From positions 1 through 53,482 of the forward strand of contig CAJFMB010000008.1 of NCBI GenBank assembly GCA_904390925.1: 53,482 nt of DNA, written 5' to 3'. Every line of letters begins with the position of its first letter. Position 1 is the stretch's first letter. The notes beneath the pieces are model-generated. The model was given only the letters and a program-made list of their open reading frames with translations. It was not told where the DNA came from and did not search any database. A program made the position numbers and the translations under genes. The DNA is from an uncultured Subdoligranulum sp. (lineage in GTDB: Bacteria > Bacillota > Clostridia > Oscillospirales > Ruminococcaceae). This document shows, piece by piece, positions 1 through 8,269 of this stretch.

Positions 1-264
1 GAGAGCCTCGACCGTCTTGTTGGACGGCTTCAGAATGTCGATCAGACGCTTGTGGGTGCGGGACTCGAACTGCTCACGGCTGTCCTTGTACTTGTGGACA
101 GCACGCAGGATCGTGACCACTTCCTTGTCGGTGGGCAGGGGGATCGGGCCGGAAACGCGAGCGCCAGTGCGCTTAGCGGTCTCCACGATCTTGGCCGCAG
201 CCGCATCGATCAGGGATGCATCGTAGCTCTTCAGACGGATTCTGATTTTCTCTTTGACTGCCAT
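1..264 (-). CDS. rpsJ: 30S ribosomal protein uS10, C-terminus beyond window
   Basis: Structural protein of the small ribosomal subunit head, also known as the antitermination factor NusE. The 88 visible codons start [15 protein letters not shown] and contain the family signatures [15 protein letters not shown] and [18 protein letters not shown], which make the identification secure. Bacterial S10 is usually about 102 residues, so roughly 14 are cut off by the window edge. The start at 264 is chosen because a strong AGGAGG ribosome site lies at 272-278; a second ATG at 269 is out of frame. It should be the first gene of the S10 ribosomal operon, which continues to the left. Confidence 0.97.
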   Translation of the reverse strand, partial: MAVKEKIRIRLKSYDASLIDAAAAKIVETAKRTGARVSGPIPLPTDKEVVTILRAVHKYKDSREQFESRTHKRLIDILKPSNKTVEAL

Positions 265-269
265 TGCAT

Positions 270-590
270 TCGCCTCCTGAAATTTGTTTGCCTTAGGCGA
301 GCCGATAAACTACACACGCTACCGGGTGTTCAACCCCTTTGCATGAGAAAAACCGGTGAACCGCACACGCAGTTCTCCCGGAACGAATCTCCGCAAAGCT
401 GATTGGACATTGGTCCGTGCCGCAGAATGCAGCAGCGTACATATCCCTTCGCATTCGTAATTCTTTCGCCCGGTTCTAAGATCGGACATACTCCGCGGAA
501 AAACCCGTGCTCATCGCACGGCAACCTCCCGCATCAACGCATATCGTGGCTTGTGTTGAACGGATGTTCTTCACAAGCCGTTCGCAGCCG
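270..590 (-). promoter_or_regulatory. long structured 5' leader of the S10 operon
   Basis: About 320 nt separate the promoter from rpsJ and hold no convincing gene. Read on the minus strand it contains an 8-bp stem (548-555 with 572-579), then a 6-bp stem with a five-base loop (505-510 with 516-521) followed directly by five U residues (499-503), the shape of a weak attenuator. Nearer the gene lies a third stem (353-361 with 372-381). Ribosomal operons are commonly autoregulated through such leaders. I do not recognise a named family, so the regulatory role is inference. Confidence 0.5.
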
Positions 591-593
591 TGT

Positions 594-625
594 ATTATAT
601 TACCACACGCAGCCCGGTGTTGCAA
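594..625 (-). promoter_or_regulatory. sigma-A type promoter for the S10 operon
   Basis: On the minus strand TTGCAA (620-625) is followed after 17 bases by TAATAT (597-602), overlapping a perfect TATAAT at 594-599. Transcription would start near 588, leaving a leader of about 325 nt before rpsJ. From 626 to about 800, beyond this promoter, the sequence is AT-rich and then featureless; I see nothing else there. Confidence 0.7.
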
Positions 626-808
626 GTGTTTTTTCGCATTTTAGCAAAATTTTTTTGAAAAAATTTTACGTTGCGCATACTTGACAGCATCGGATGGACG
701 GTTTGGAGCGTTTTGTGCAGAACGTTCGCGTTTTGTCCATTTTTCCGCGGCGCGGCGGCAATTTTTCACGGTTTTTCACGCCGAGAGGTATCATATCACA
801 CCTCAGGG

Positions 809-855
809 CAAAAGAAAAGCCCCTGCCGGGAGAAAAAGATCCCTTGCGGCAGGGG
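809..855 (-). terminator. intrinsic terminator after the WG-type lipoprotein
   Basis: CCCCTGCC (820-827) pairs with GGCAGGGG (848-855), and on the minus strand the hairpin is followed by CTTTTCTTTT. It lies about 40 bases past the stop codon of the lipoprotein at 896. Confidence 0.8.
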
Positions 856-895
856 AAAACTGGTAGAATTGACGAAGTATGACTTTTGGCCCATT

Positions 896-2026
896 TCAGC
901 CGGCATCCGGCAGCTGACCCTGATGCCATCCGTCGGCCTCCTTGACCCAGAGGGTGGTGCCCTCCCAGGCCACGCCGGCCTTTTCGCAGGGGATGACTTC
1001 GGTGCCGTCCGGTCCCAGCAGGCCCCAGGCGCTTCCCTGGCGCACAGCAGCGTAGCCGTTTTGCAGGTGGGCGGCATAGAGCGGCTCGGTGCCGGAAAGG
1101 CCGGTGGTGGCATCCCGCACCGTATCGCAGGTGGGATCATAGATTCCTTCGGTGACCGGCTCCTGGCTGTCCCGGCCGAGATAGGCCCACTTGCCGCCGG
1201 TCAGCTGCACCGGCGCCATCAGTTCATCAAAAAAGAAGCCCGCCACCTGCACATCCGGCGTCAGCAATGCCCAGCCCTCCCGGCTGGCATAATAGTGCAC
1301 CACCTGTCTGCCGTCGCCCCGCATACCGGGCACCGGGTCGGAGGGATAGACCGGGTCCCCGTCGCCGCCCTCCTCGTGGGCGTCGTAAACCGGCAGCAGG
1401 TCCCCGTATTTGTTCCACATCTCGTCGGTGATTTCCACAATATCCCCGGGGCCATCGGAGGAGACATAGGCCCGCAGCGCGCCGGTATCAAAGGCTGTCA
1501 TGTCCCGCCCCGGTGCATCCAGGTCATAGAAGAAGTACAGCGCCCCGCCGCCGTGGCCGGGGCAGATGCCGTTCTCCCCCTCTGCCGCCAGCTGGGCGGA
1601 AAGGGCGTCCTGCTCCTCCCAGCTCATGCCGGAGACGCTCCAGATCCAGTGCCCTTCCGGAGTGCAGAGCTCCACCGGAGTATCCGCCCGGCAGGCAAGC
1701 AGCTCGGTACCGTCGGCCCGGATCAGCCCCCACTTGCCGTCCTTGGAAACGGTAAAGTAGCCCTCCAGCTGGGTGCTGGGTGTGGTTCCGTAGACTGAAA
1801 CATTGCGGATCTCGTCATAGTCCAGCACATCAGGGTCGGGGGTGGAGGCAGGTTCCGGGGTGGGGTCCGGCACTTCGGTGGGGGAAGCGGGATTTTCCGG
1901 CGATGCAGTGGCGGCGGGCGGCGTCTCTGTCGCTGTCGGAGTTGTGCTGTCCGGCAGCCATCCGCACCCCGCCAGCAACGTGCCCGTCAAGGCCATTGCC
2001 GTCAGGAAAGCGATCTCTCGTTTCAT
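896..2026 (-). CDS. secreted lipoprotein with WG-like repeats, function unknown
   Basis: A 376-residue exported protein. Residues 1-21 form a lipoprotein signal peptide ending in the lipobox LLAGC, so the mature protein should be lipid-anchored at Cys21 outside the membrane. A Pro/Thr/Ala-rich spacer follows to about residue 68. The rest has repeats of the WG type: DGKWGLIRADGTE near residue 100, GGKWAYLGRD in the C-terminal third and GSAWGLLGPDGTEVIP near the end. Such repeats form beta-propeller-like modules whose ligands are mostly unknown. The ribosome site GGGAGG supports the start at 2026. It stands alone, with its own terminator. I do not assign a function. Confidence 0.85.
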   Translation of the reverse strand: MKREIAFLTAMALTGTLLAGCGWLPDSTTPTATETPPAATASPENPASPTEVPDPTPEPASTPDPDVLDYDEIRNVSVYGTTPSTQLEGYFTVSKDGKWGLIRADGTELLACRADTPVELCTPEGHWIWSVSGMSWEEQDALSAQLAAEGENGICPGHGGGALYFFYDLDAPGRDMTAFDTGALRAYVSSDGPGDIVEITDEMWNKYGDLLPVYDAHEEGGDGDPVYPSDPVPGMRGDGRQVVHYYASREGWALLTPDVQVAGFFFDELMAPVQLTGGKWAYLGRDSQEPVTEGIYDPTCDTVRDATTGLSGTEPLYAAHLQNGYAAVRQGSAWGLLGPDGTEVIPCEKAGVAWEGTTLWVKEADGWHQGQLPDAG

Positions 2027-2113
2027 GGAAAGTTCCTCCCTTCTTCCTATTCAATATTGGGGTGTTGTCGCAGTGCCCTGTTTCTGTCTTCATCATATCA
2101 TATCCGTTCCGAC

Positions 2114-2149
2114 AAAAAAAGGCTCCGGGACCCGGTCCCGGAACCTTTT
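2114..2149 (-). terminator. intrinsic terminator of the ABC exporter operon
   Basis: A GC-rich hairpin (2121-2145, arms GGCTCCGGGA and TCCCGGAACC) is followed on the minus strand by seven T residues. It closes the two-gene ABC operon, 30 bases past the permease stop. Confidence 0.85.
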
Positions 2150-2176
2150 ACAAAGCAGATGAACGTCGGACGAATT

Positions 2177-3766
2177 TCACCCCAGCGACGACAGTCGCCG
2201 GGCTCCCGCGGTGCAGAGCCAGCGGTCCAGCAGCAGGCTGAGTCCCGCCAGCAGCACGGCACAGATCAGCAGATAAGCCTCCGTTCCCAGCAGGGATTGC
2301 AGAGCCAGACAGAGCCCGATGCCGACCCCTACCAGCACCATGCCGCCGAAGATACCGATCACCGCCGACAAGGACTGTTTGCAGATGACGGTATCATTGG
2401 CCGCATCCAGCCGCGGAAAGCTCAGATTGGCAACTGCCCCCAGCAGCGAGACAAACCAGGCCAGCGCCGCACTGCAGGCAAGCAGTGCAATGCCCTGCAG
2501 CGGCGTGAAGCCCAGCATTCCCCAAAGCACCACAATGCAGAGGGCGGTGAGCGGCCAGCCCACCAGCAGATTGAAGCAAACCTTTGCCCGGAGAATCTGT
2601 GTCGCCGGAACCGGCAAGGATTTGAGAATCCAGAGGCTGCGGCCCTCCAGGCTGAGCGATACGCTGGAGGTGCATACGGTGGCCAGCAGGAAGCAGACGG
2701 TGCCGGCCAGCGCCCCGTACAGACTGCCCGAAGAAAGGGGAATCTCCATCTCCTGTGCCAGCAGACTGAGGACGGCATCCCGTTTCCAGCAGATTGCCGC
2801 CACCGCCGCCACCAGCAGAATCAGGCCAAAGCCGGTGTTGAACAGATAGATGGGGGTATGGAAAAAGCGGATGGATTCCTTGCGCAGCAGCGCCCTCATG
2901 GGGGAGGCACTGCGCTGGGCGGTCATACGGTATTTCCGCCGGGCAGCACGTGCGCCCATCCGGGTGAGCAGATGCCGGTAACTGCCCCGCAGCAGCAGGA
3001 CAAACAGCACAGCCGGCAGGATACTGCAAAGAAGCGTGACCGCCATAGCTGCCAGGTCCCCGGCGCAGGCGGCCCCCATCCGCCCGAACAGCCACAGCGG
3101 ACCCCGGAAGGCAGCGCCCAGTCCCTCGGCCATGGCGTCCCCCTCCATCATGCCGGTGCGGGTGGACACGTTGATGGCCAGCGAGAAGCCAAAGCTGCCC
3201 AGAATCACCAGTCCGTATCCCAGATTGGCCAGCAAGGCATTGTGGCGGGTGTGGCTGGCGATCCAGGTGACGGCCCAACCCACCAGCGACGCCAGCAGGG
3301 TGGGGATCAGTGTGCCGAACACCGCCACCGGAACAGCCAGCAGGAATCCCACCGGGCTGCCTTTGGCAGCGCAGTAAAAAATCATGCCGGGCAGCAGTGT
3401 CAGGGCAAAGTTCAGCAGGTTTTCCAGGTAGACCGCCAGCAGCCGGGTGGTGAGCAGCATCCAGTCCGGGATGGGCAGCGCCAGAAGCAGGTCATTGTCC
3501 TTGCCGCCGAACAGCAGTCCCCCTGCCCCGAAGGCGGTGAACAGGAATGCCATCGCCGCCGCCATGACACACAAAAACCCCGGCACCAGATCCAGTGCCC
3601 CCAGCGGGGCCAGCGCCACCGTCAGGATACCGCCGAACATCAGGGACATCAGCACCGACAGACCCGCCATCAGTCCCACCGACACCGCCACCCCGGCCTT
3701 GCCGGGAGAGATGGATTTGAGCAACGCGGTCATGCTGACCCGCAGCAGTGCAGCAAAGGCTTTCAT
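2177..3766 (-). CDS. ABC-2 type exporter permease subunit
   Basis: A 529-residue polytopic membrane protein and the transmembrane half of an ABC exporter. It has about twelve hydrophobic segments, among them AGVAVSVGLMAGLSVLMSLM near the N-terminus, VFGTLIPTLLASLVGWAVT and a cluster at the C-terminus. Size and layout fit the large fused permeases of Gram-positive bacteria that pair with one ATPase. The start codon overlaps the ATPase stop by four bases (ATGA), so the two are translationally coupled. The substrate cannot be read from sequence; relatives export peptides, drugs or unknown compounds. No peptide precursor or sensor kinase lies nearby. Confidence 0.85.
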   Translation of the reverse strand: MKAFAALLRVSMTALLKSISPGKAGVAVSVGLMAGLSVLMSLMFGGILTVALAPLGALDLVPGFLCVMAAAMAFLFTAFGAGGLLFGGKDNDLLLALPIPDWMLLTTRLLAVYLENLLNFALTLLPGMIFYCAAKGSPVGFLLAVPVAVFGTLIPTLLASLVGWAVTWIASHTRHNALLANLGYGLVILGSFGFSLAINVSTRTGMMEGDAMAEGLGAAFRGPLWLFGRMGAACAGDLAAMAVTLLCSILPAVLFVLLLRGSYRHLLTRMGARAARRKYRMTAQRSASPMRALLRKESIRFFHTPIYLFNTGFGLILLVAAVAAICWKRDAVLSLLAQEMEIPLSSGSLYGALAGTVCFLLATVCTSSVSLSLEGRSLWILKSLPVPATQILRAKVCFNLLVGWPLTALCIVVLWGMLGFTPLQGIALLACSAALAWFVSLLGAVANLSFPRLDAANDTVICKQSLSAVIGIFGGMVLVGVGIGLCLALQSLLGTEAYLLICAVLLAGLSLLLDRWLCTAGARRLSSLG

Positions 3767-4485
3767 TGTGCCGCCTCCTCCCGCTCCAGCTGGAGAAAGA
3801 CCTCCTCCAGGTTGCGTTTGCCCACAATCTCGGCGGTGGGACCCGCCTCAATCAGGCGGCCGTTTTTCAGAATGGCCAGCTTGTCGCAGAGCTTTTCCGC
3901 CACCTCCAGCACGTGGGTGGAGAAAAACACCGCGCCGCCTTCCCGGCAGAGCTGGTGCAGCATCTGCTTGAGGGTATAGGCCGCGTTGGGGTCCAGGCCC
4001 ACAAAGGGTTCGTCCAGCAAAAGCAGCCTGGGGCGCCGGATCAGGGCCGAAATCAGGGCAAGTTTCTGTTTCATGCCGTGGCTGTAACTGCCGATGGGGC
4101 TGCCCAGGTCTCCGGTCAGGGCAAAGGCCCCGGCAAACTCCTGGATGCGGGCGGTCCGCACATCCGCCGGGACGGCACAGATGTCGGCAACAAAATTCAG
4201 ATACTGGATGCCGGTGAGGAAGTCATACAGATCCGGGTTGTCCGGCAAGAAGGCCATCGCCTGTTTGGCCGCCACCGGTTCGGTGCGGATGGAGTGCCCG
4301 TCGATGGTGATATCCCCCTCGGTGAAATCCAGCACCCCCGCCACAGCGCGGAGGGTGGTGGACTTGCCGGCGCCGTTGTGGCCCAGAAAGCCGCAGATCT
4401 CGCCGGGGGCAACCTGCAGCGTCAGGTCCTGCACGGCATAGCGCCCGGGGGCATACTGTTTGGAGAAATGGTTGATGGAAAGCAT
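3763..4485 (-). CDS. ABC transporter ATP-binding protein
   Basis: A 240-residue ATPase powering the permease that follows. It shows Walker A GHNGAGKST near residue 36, the signature SYSHGMKQK near 133, Walker B LLLLDEPFVGLD near 155 and the switch histidine in FFSTHVLEVAE near 190. The order is canonical for ABC-2 exporters and no key residue is missing. The ribosome site GGGAGGG lies 8 bases upstream of the start. It is the first gene of a two-gene operon that begins at a clear promoter with an adjacent palindrome (4574-4601), so expression is probably controlled by a regulator encoded elsewhere. Confidence 0.93.
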   Translation of the reverse strand: MLSINHFSKQYAPGRYAVQDLTLQVAPGEICGFLGHNGAGKSTTLRAVAGVLDFTEGDITIDGHSIRTEPVAAKQAMAFLPDNPDLYDFLTGIQYLNFVADICAVPADVRTARIQEFAGAFALTGDLGSPIGSYSHGMKQKLALISALIRRPRLLLLDEPFVGLDPNAAYTLKQMLHQLCREGGAVFFSTHVLEVAEKLCDKLAILKNGRLIEAGPTAEIVGKRNLEEVFLQLEREEAAQ

Positions 4486-4573
4486 ATAGATCCCTCCCTG
4501 GCCCGGAGTTGGCCGGGCCGTCCAGTTGGTCTGTACCCCGGCGGCCGATGCGGACGTCGCGGGCAGAGTCAGG

Positions 4574-4601
4574 GAAAATTTAGAAGAATTTCTAAATTTT
4601 C
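4574..4601 (-). promoter_or_regulatory. perfect palindrome at the start of the ABC transcript, candidate operator
   Basis: Two perfect 12-base arms, GAAAATTTAGAA and TTCTAAATTTTC, flank a four-base centre. The element covers the predicted transcription start and about the first 24 bases, a classic position for a repressor operator. It is strikingly AT-rich for this genome. An RNA hairpin at the 5' end is the alternative. Confidence 0.6.
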
Positions 4602-4604
4602 CAC

Positions 4605-4633
4605 AGCATACACCCTGGTGACAACTTTGTCAA
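4605..4633 (-). promoter_or_regulatory. promoter of the ABC exporter operon
   Basis: On the minus strand TTGACA (4628-4633) is followed after 17 bases by TATGCT (4605-4610). Transcription would start near 4598. Confidence 0.7.
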
Positions 4634-4691
4634 TGGTTTATCAATCTTTTCACAACTGGATTTCCTGTTCGTTTGCCGGGCGGTTGCCGGA

Positions 4692-4715
4692 CAAAGCAAA
4701 ACAGCCCGCCGGGCT
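4692..4715 (-). terminator. weak hairpin with T-rich tail, possible terminator of the rqcH cluster
   Basis: AGCCCG (4703-4708) and CGGGCT (4710-4715) form a short hairpin, followed on the minus strand by TGTTTTGCTTTGT. The loop is only one base, so the real fold is less ideal. It lies about 260 bases past the rqcH stop, beyond the repeat element. Confidence 0.35.
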
Positions 4716-4727
4716 TCTGCGCGGTTC

Positions 4728-4904
4728 CATAAGAAAACAAAGCCGCAAAATTCTGTCTGCAATACGGCATCTGCCGCGTTATCGGGCTTTGCATTCCACC
4801 AAGGAGTGCTGCAGCCCTCTGCCTTGCATCTGCCGCCTTGCAGCGATTTTGCGATGCTTCGCAGTTCTTGCAGAACCTTTGTTTTCTTATGTCACTCGCG
4901 CCTT
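4728..4904. repeat. dispersed intergenic repeat, MITE-like, copy 1
   Basis: The element is bounded by a perfect 15-base inverted repeat: CATAAGAAAACAAAG at 4728-4742 and its reverse complement at 4877-4891. Inside are partly repeated motifs such as GCATCTGCCGC (twice) and CGCAAAAT with its complement. Positions 4795-4904 match the inverted copy at 53373-53482 in 108 of 110 bases without gaps. It sits between convergent signals in non-coding DNA, between rqcH and the ABC operon. Small size, terminal inverted repeats and no gene fit a non-autonomous mobile or REP-like element; no target duplication is obvious. Confidence 0.8.
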
Positions 4905-4972
4905 ATCCGTCAGACTGTTTTTCAGACGATCCGGCAGGCGGTGCTTCCATTCGGCAAGTGCCGCAGCCGGAT

Positions 4973-6757
4973 TCAATTTTTCTTTTTGGGGAAGTCGGCT
5001 GCATTTTTGCGCAGCTGGTCTTCCAGCCCCGGGCGGGGGGTGACGTAGACGGTGGTATACACCTCATACAGCACCATGCCGGGTTTGGCGCCGTTGGCCT
5101 TCCAGATGTTTTTGACCTCGGTGGTATCCACCGGGACCTTGGCACCGCCGTTCTGGCTGGAGTGCAGCACCGCCAGCTCGGCAGCCTCCTGCCGGGTGGT
5201 GTCGGGGATGTCCTGTCCCCCGCTCAGCACCACCGTGTGGCTGCCGGGGGCTTTCTGCACATGGAACCACAGGTCCTTGCCCCGGGCGGTGTGCAGCGTC
5301 AGCTTGTCGTTCTGGGTATTGTTGCGGCCCACCAGAATCTCGAACCCGTCACTGGACCGGTAGCGCAGGAAGTCGGCCGGTTTCTGCCGCTTGTCCCGCT
5401 GCTTGTAGTATTTCAGGTAGCCCTGACTTTTCAGCTCGGCGCGGATCTCGTTGAGTGCCGCCTCGCCGGGGGCGCTCTCCACCTCGTAGAGGACGGTGCC
5501 CAGATACTCGATCTCAGCCTCGCCCTCCACCAGCAGCTTTTTCAGCATCTCACCGGCGGTCTGCTTTTTCTTGTAATCCTTGAAGTATTTCTGGGCGTTC
5601 TCGTTGGGGCCAAGACGCGGGTCCAGCGGAATGGTCACATCCTCGCCGGTATAGTAATTCTGCACCGTGACCTGCCGGTCTCCCTTGTGCACCGCCCACT
5701 GGTTGGCCTGCAGCAACTCGCCGTACAGGCGCAGCCGGTCCGCCTTGGTGCTGGCGGCCTGCTCCTCCCGGCGGGCAGCCTGCTTGCGCACCGCACGCTC
5801 GTGCATGTTGTGCACCGCCTTGTAGAGCTCGCGGCTCTTCTGGCGCAGACGCTCGGCCCGGTCCTTGGTGGCGTAGTAGTCCTCCAGCATCTCGCTGTAG
5901 GTGGGATAGGTACTGATCTTTGCCGTGGAACCGTACTGCTGCGGCACAAAAAAGCTGAACTCGGTGGGCTTTTCGGTACCGTCCGCCCGGGGCAGCCGCA
6001 CCGCAGCGGGGGTGCCGCCGGCGGCGTGCTGTTCTTTCAGGGCATCGTAGGCAGCGGCCAGGGCGTTTTTCTGCATCTCGTCCAGCTCATTGGCCAGCAG
6101 GGCAGTCTCACCGCCGAAGGCCCGCCAGGCGATTTCCCGCATCACCACAGGGCCGACGCCGCCGATGCTCTTGGTCAGGGCATCCGCCGGGGGCAGGTCC
6201 CGACGGCAGGCCAGCGACACCGCCTGAGCGCCCGATACCGCAAGGAAATCCGGCTTGCCGGGTTTGGGCGGCAGCGTGTAGGGCAGGCCGGGCAGCAGCT
6301 GACGGATCTCGCTGTCCTCAAAGTCCACCCGCTTGAGGGCATCAATGATCTTTCCGTTCTGTACCAGAACCAGGTTGGAATACCGGCCCATCAGTTCGGC
6401 GGCCATGGTGTTGACCACCAGGTCCCCCATCTCGTTGGTGCAGCGGAAGTCAAAATAGACGATGCGGTCCCCCGGTTCCATGTGCAGCCCTACCAGCCGG
6501 CCGCCGGTCAGGTGCTTGCGCAGCAGCATGCAGAATCCCGGCGGGGTGGTGGGATTTTCAAAGCTTTCGTTGGTCAGGCAGACCCGGGCGGAACCGCTGC
6601 GGGCCGAGAGCAGCAACCGGAAAGTTTCGGTGCGGCTGCGCAGAAGCAGCAGTACCTCGTCCCGGGTGGGCTCAAAGATTTTGTCAATGCGGGCATCCAG
6701 CAGGCGGCTGTTCAGTTCCGCCGTCACCAGTGCCAGCGTTGCGGCGTCAAGCGCCAT
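4973..6757 (-). CDS. rqcH: RqcH (NFACT family), ribosome quality control Ala-tail factor
   Basis: A 594-residue member of the Rqc2/RqcH family, formerly called fibronectin-binding protein A. It binds obstructed 50S subunits and directs C-terminal alanine tailing that marks stalled peptides for degradation. The N-terminal NFACT-N domain starts MALDAATLALVTAELNSRL and includes the conserved SFENPTTPPGFCMLLRKHL. A coiled-coil middle region (about 280-410, rich in Arg, Lys and Glu) follows. The C-terminal NFACT-R domain carries GKDLWFHVQKAPGSHTVVL and ends in a Lys-rich tail. Length is normal for the family. It ends a four-gene minus-strand cluster 30 bases after the Nif3-like gene. The ribosome site AGGGGG lies upstream. 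Confidence 0.93.
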   Translation of the reverse strand: MALDAATLALVTAELNSRLLDARIDKIFEPTRDEVLLLLRSRTETFRLLLSARSGSARVCLTNESFENPTTPPGFCMLLRKHLTGGRLVGLHMEPGDRIVYFDFRCTNEMGDLVVNTMAAELMGRYSNLVLVQNGKIIDALKRVDFEDSEIRQLLPGLPYTLPPKPGKPDFLAVSGAQAVSLACRRDLPPADALTKSIGGVGPVVMREIAWRAFGGETALLANELDEMQKNALAAAYDALKEQHAAGGTPAAVRLPRADGTEKPTEFSFFVPQQYGSTAKISTYPTYSEMLEDYYATKDRAERLRQKSRELYKAVHNMHERAVRKQAARREEQAASTKADRLRLYGELLQANQWAVHKGDRQVTVQNYYTGEDVTIPLDPRLGPNENAQKYFKDYKKKQTAGEMLKKLLVEGEAEIEYLGTVLYEVESAPGEAALNEIRAELKSQGYLKYYKQRDKRQKPADFLRYRSSDGFEILVGRNNTQNDKLTLHTARGKDLWFHVQKAPGSHTVVLSGGQDIPDTTRQEAAELAVLHSSQNGGAKVPVDTTEVKNIWKANGAKPGMVLYEVYTTVYVTPRPGLEDQLRKNAADFPKKKN

Positions 6758-6787
6758 GGGGATTCCCCCTCTCGTTGGATTCGGAAC

Positions 6788-7534
6788 TTAAAAATAGGTA
6801 TACGGGTCCCGGTCGGTCTCGGCGGATTCCACCTTCAGGTCCGGGAACGCCTGGGCCAGGCGGTTTTTCAGCACCGCGGCAATGGGATGCTCGGTGCCCC
6901 AGTGTCCCGCCACCACCAGGCCGATGCCGCAGCGTTTGGCATCGCAGGCCACATGATGGCTGGCCTCGCCGGTGACCAGGCAGTCGGCACCCAGCTCCAG
7001 CGCCTCCTGCCAGTAGCTGCCGCCGCCACCGCTGACCTCCGCCACCCGGGTGACCGGATGATCCGCCTCCACGTAATGGACGCCGGGGCCCAGCGTGGTC
7101 TGGCAGAGCTTGGCCAGGTGGGCGGCGGTGGTCTCGTCCACCATGCCGATCCGCCCGCAGCCGTCGGCAAACACCTGGGTGTCCCGGATGCCCAGAATGT
7201 CGGCCAGCGTATCATTGACACCGCCCTCGGCGGCATCCAGATTGGTGTGCATGCAGATGGCGGAAATACCCTTGTGCATCAGCATGCCGGGCACGTCCTT
7301 GACCGACAGGGATTTGAGCGGCTGAAAAATCACCGGATGGTGGGAGACAATCAGTTCGCAGCCCAGGACATCAGCCTCCGATACCACGGCAGGGGTGATG
7401 TCCAGCGCGGTGAGAATCCCGCTGACCGGACGGCCCGCATCCACCAGCAGTCCGACGTTATCCCAGCTCTGGGCCAGTTCAGGCGGGGCGATACGGCGCA
7501 TCTCGGCCAGCACGTCCTGTACGGTTACGATCAT
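6788..7534 (-). CDS. Nif3-like dinuclear metal centre protein (YqfO family)
   Basis: A 248-residue member of the Nif3 family of hexameric proteins with two metals per subunit, sometimes annotated as GTP cyclohydrolase I type 2. Visible metal-ligand motifs are SHHPVIFQPL (two histidines), HTNLDAAEGGVND and GHWGTEHP near the C-terminus. The biochemical role is not settled in any bacterium. The start at 7534 (MIVTVQDVL) is preferred over the longer reading frame because GGGAGG lies seven bases upstream. It follows trmK, as in many Firmicutes, where the two are a conserved pair. Confidence 0.92.
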   Translation of the reverse strand: MIVTVQDVLAEMRRIAPPELAQSWDNVGLLVDAGRPVSGILTALDITPAVVSEADVLGCELIVSHHPVIFQPLKSLSVKDVPGMLMHKGISAICMHTNLDAAEGGVNDTLADILGIRDTQVFADGCGRIGMVDETTAAHLAKLCQTTLGPGVHYVEADHPVTRVAEVSGGGGSYWQEALELGADCLVTGEASHHVACDAKRCGIGLVVAGHWGTEHPIAAVLKNRLAQAFPDLKVESAETDRDPYTYF

Positions 7535-7591
7535 AAAAATACCTCCCATCCAGTATTTCTGTTGCATTGTTTTCCACCGGACAGTGTCCGC

Positions 7592-8269
7592 TTACGGCAG
7601 CGTTTCCAGCCTGCGCAGCAGTTGGTCCACCGCGTCGGCCTCAGGGCCGGGCGTCAGGCCCCGGCGGTACTTTTCCACCTTGGGGCGCTGCTGGGCCAGA
7701 TAGCCTCCAAAGCCCGGCTGGTCCTCTGTCAACCCGGTCAGGCAGAACCAGGCATCGGGGGTGCGGGCCTGTCCGTCAAACCTGGCATTGATGACGGTAT
7801 ACCAGCGCCCCGCCGCCTGACAGAGGGTCTCCCCCGCCAGCGCAAAACCCCGGCGGGCCAGCCCCAGCCGAAGCAGGCTGTGCTTGGTGGCCGGCACCAG
7901 AATCAGGTTATATTCCGGGCTGCGTACCCAGGGGGCGGCGTCCAGGATTTCCAGAATTGTCTCCGCCCCCATGCCGGCGATGATGATCTCGCTGGCCTCC
8001 CCGGGGGCAAGCACCGAAAGCCCACTGCCCAGCCGGCATTCCACCACGTCCGCCCAGGGCGCGCAGTTTTTTTCAGCTTTGGCCAGCGGGCCGGGGCGCA
8101 GATCGCATGCAAAAACACGCGGGCAGCGTTTGCTGCCCGCGAGCCACGCGCTGAGTTTGCCGTGATCACAGCCGATGTCCGCCGCCGGGCGGCCGGGCCG
8201 CACATAGGCGGCTGCAGCCGACAGCCGGGCGTCCAGACAGGGCGGCTGCGGATTACTGCTTCTTGGCAA
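7592..8269 (-). CDS. trmK: tRNA (adenine(22)-N1)-methyltransferase
   Basis: A 225-residue Rossmann-fold methyltransferase that makes m1A22 in tRNA using S-adenosylmethionine. The SAM-binding motif I is AADIGCDHGKLSAWL, typical of TrmK, and IIAGMGAETI matches the second signature. Family members usually begin just before the LDARLSA segment, so the start is short of upstream material. The best start is TTG at 8269, which overlaps the preceding DUF1858 gene by 17 bases and suggests translational coupling. Neighbours TrmK and Nif3-like are a common pair. Confidence 0.9.
   Translation of the reverse strand: MPRSSNPQPPCLDARLSAAAAYVRPGRPAADIGCDHGKLSAWLAGSKRCPRVFACDLRPGPLAKAEKNCAPWADVVECRLGSGLSVLAPGEASEIIIAGMGAETILEILDAAPWVRSPEYNLILVPATKHSLLRLGLARRGFALAGETLCQAAGRWYTVINARFDGQARTPDAWFCLTGLTEDQPGFGGYLAQQRPKVEKYRRGLTPGPEADAVDQLLRRLETLP

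Noticed and set aside
330-524. 64-codon frame with several cysteines in the rpsJ leader
   Set aside because: It has no good ribosome site, and it overlaps the attenuator-like stem. It could be a leader peptide but nothing supports it.
270-590. Possible group II intron domain V-like stem in the rpsJ leader
   Set aside because: The GTGCGGTTC stretch is superficially similar, but no AGC-AGC domain V pattern, maturase or intron boundaries are present.
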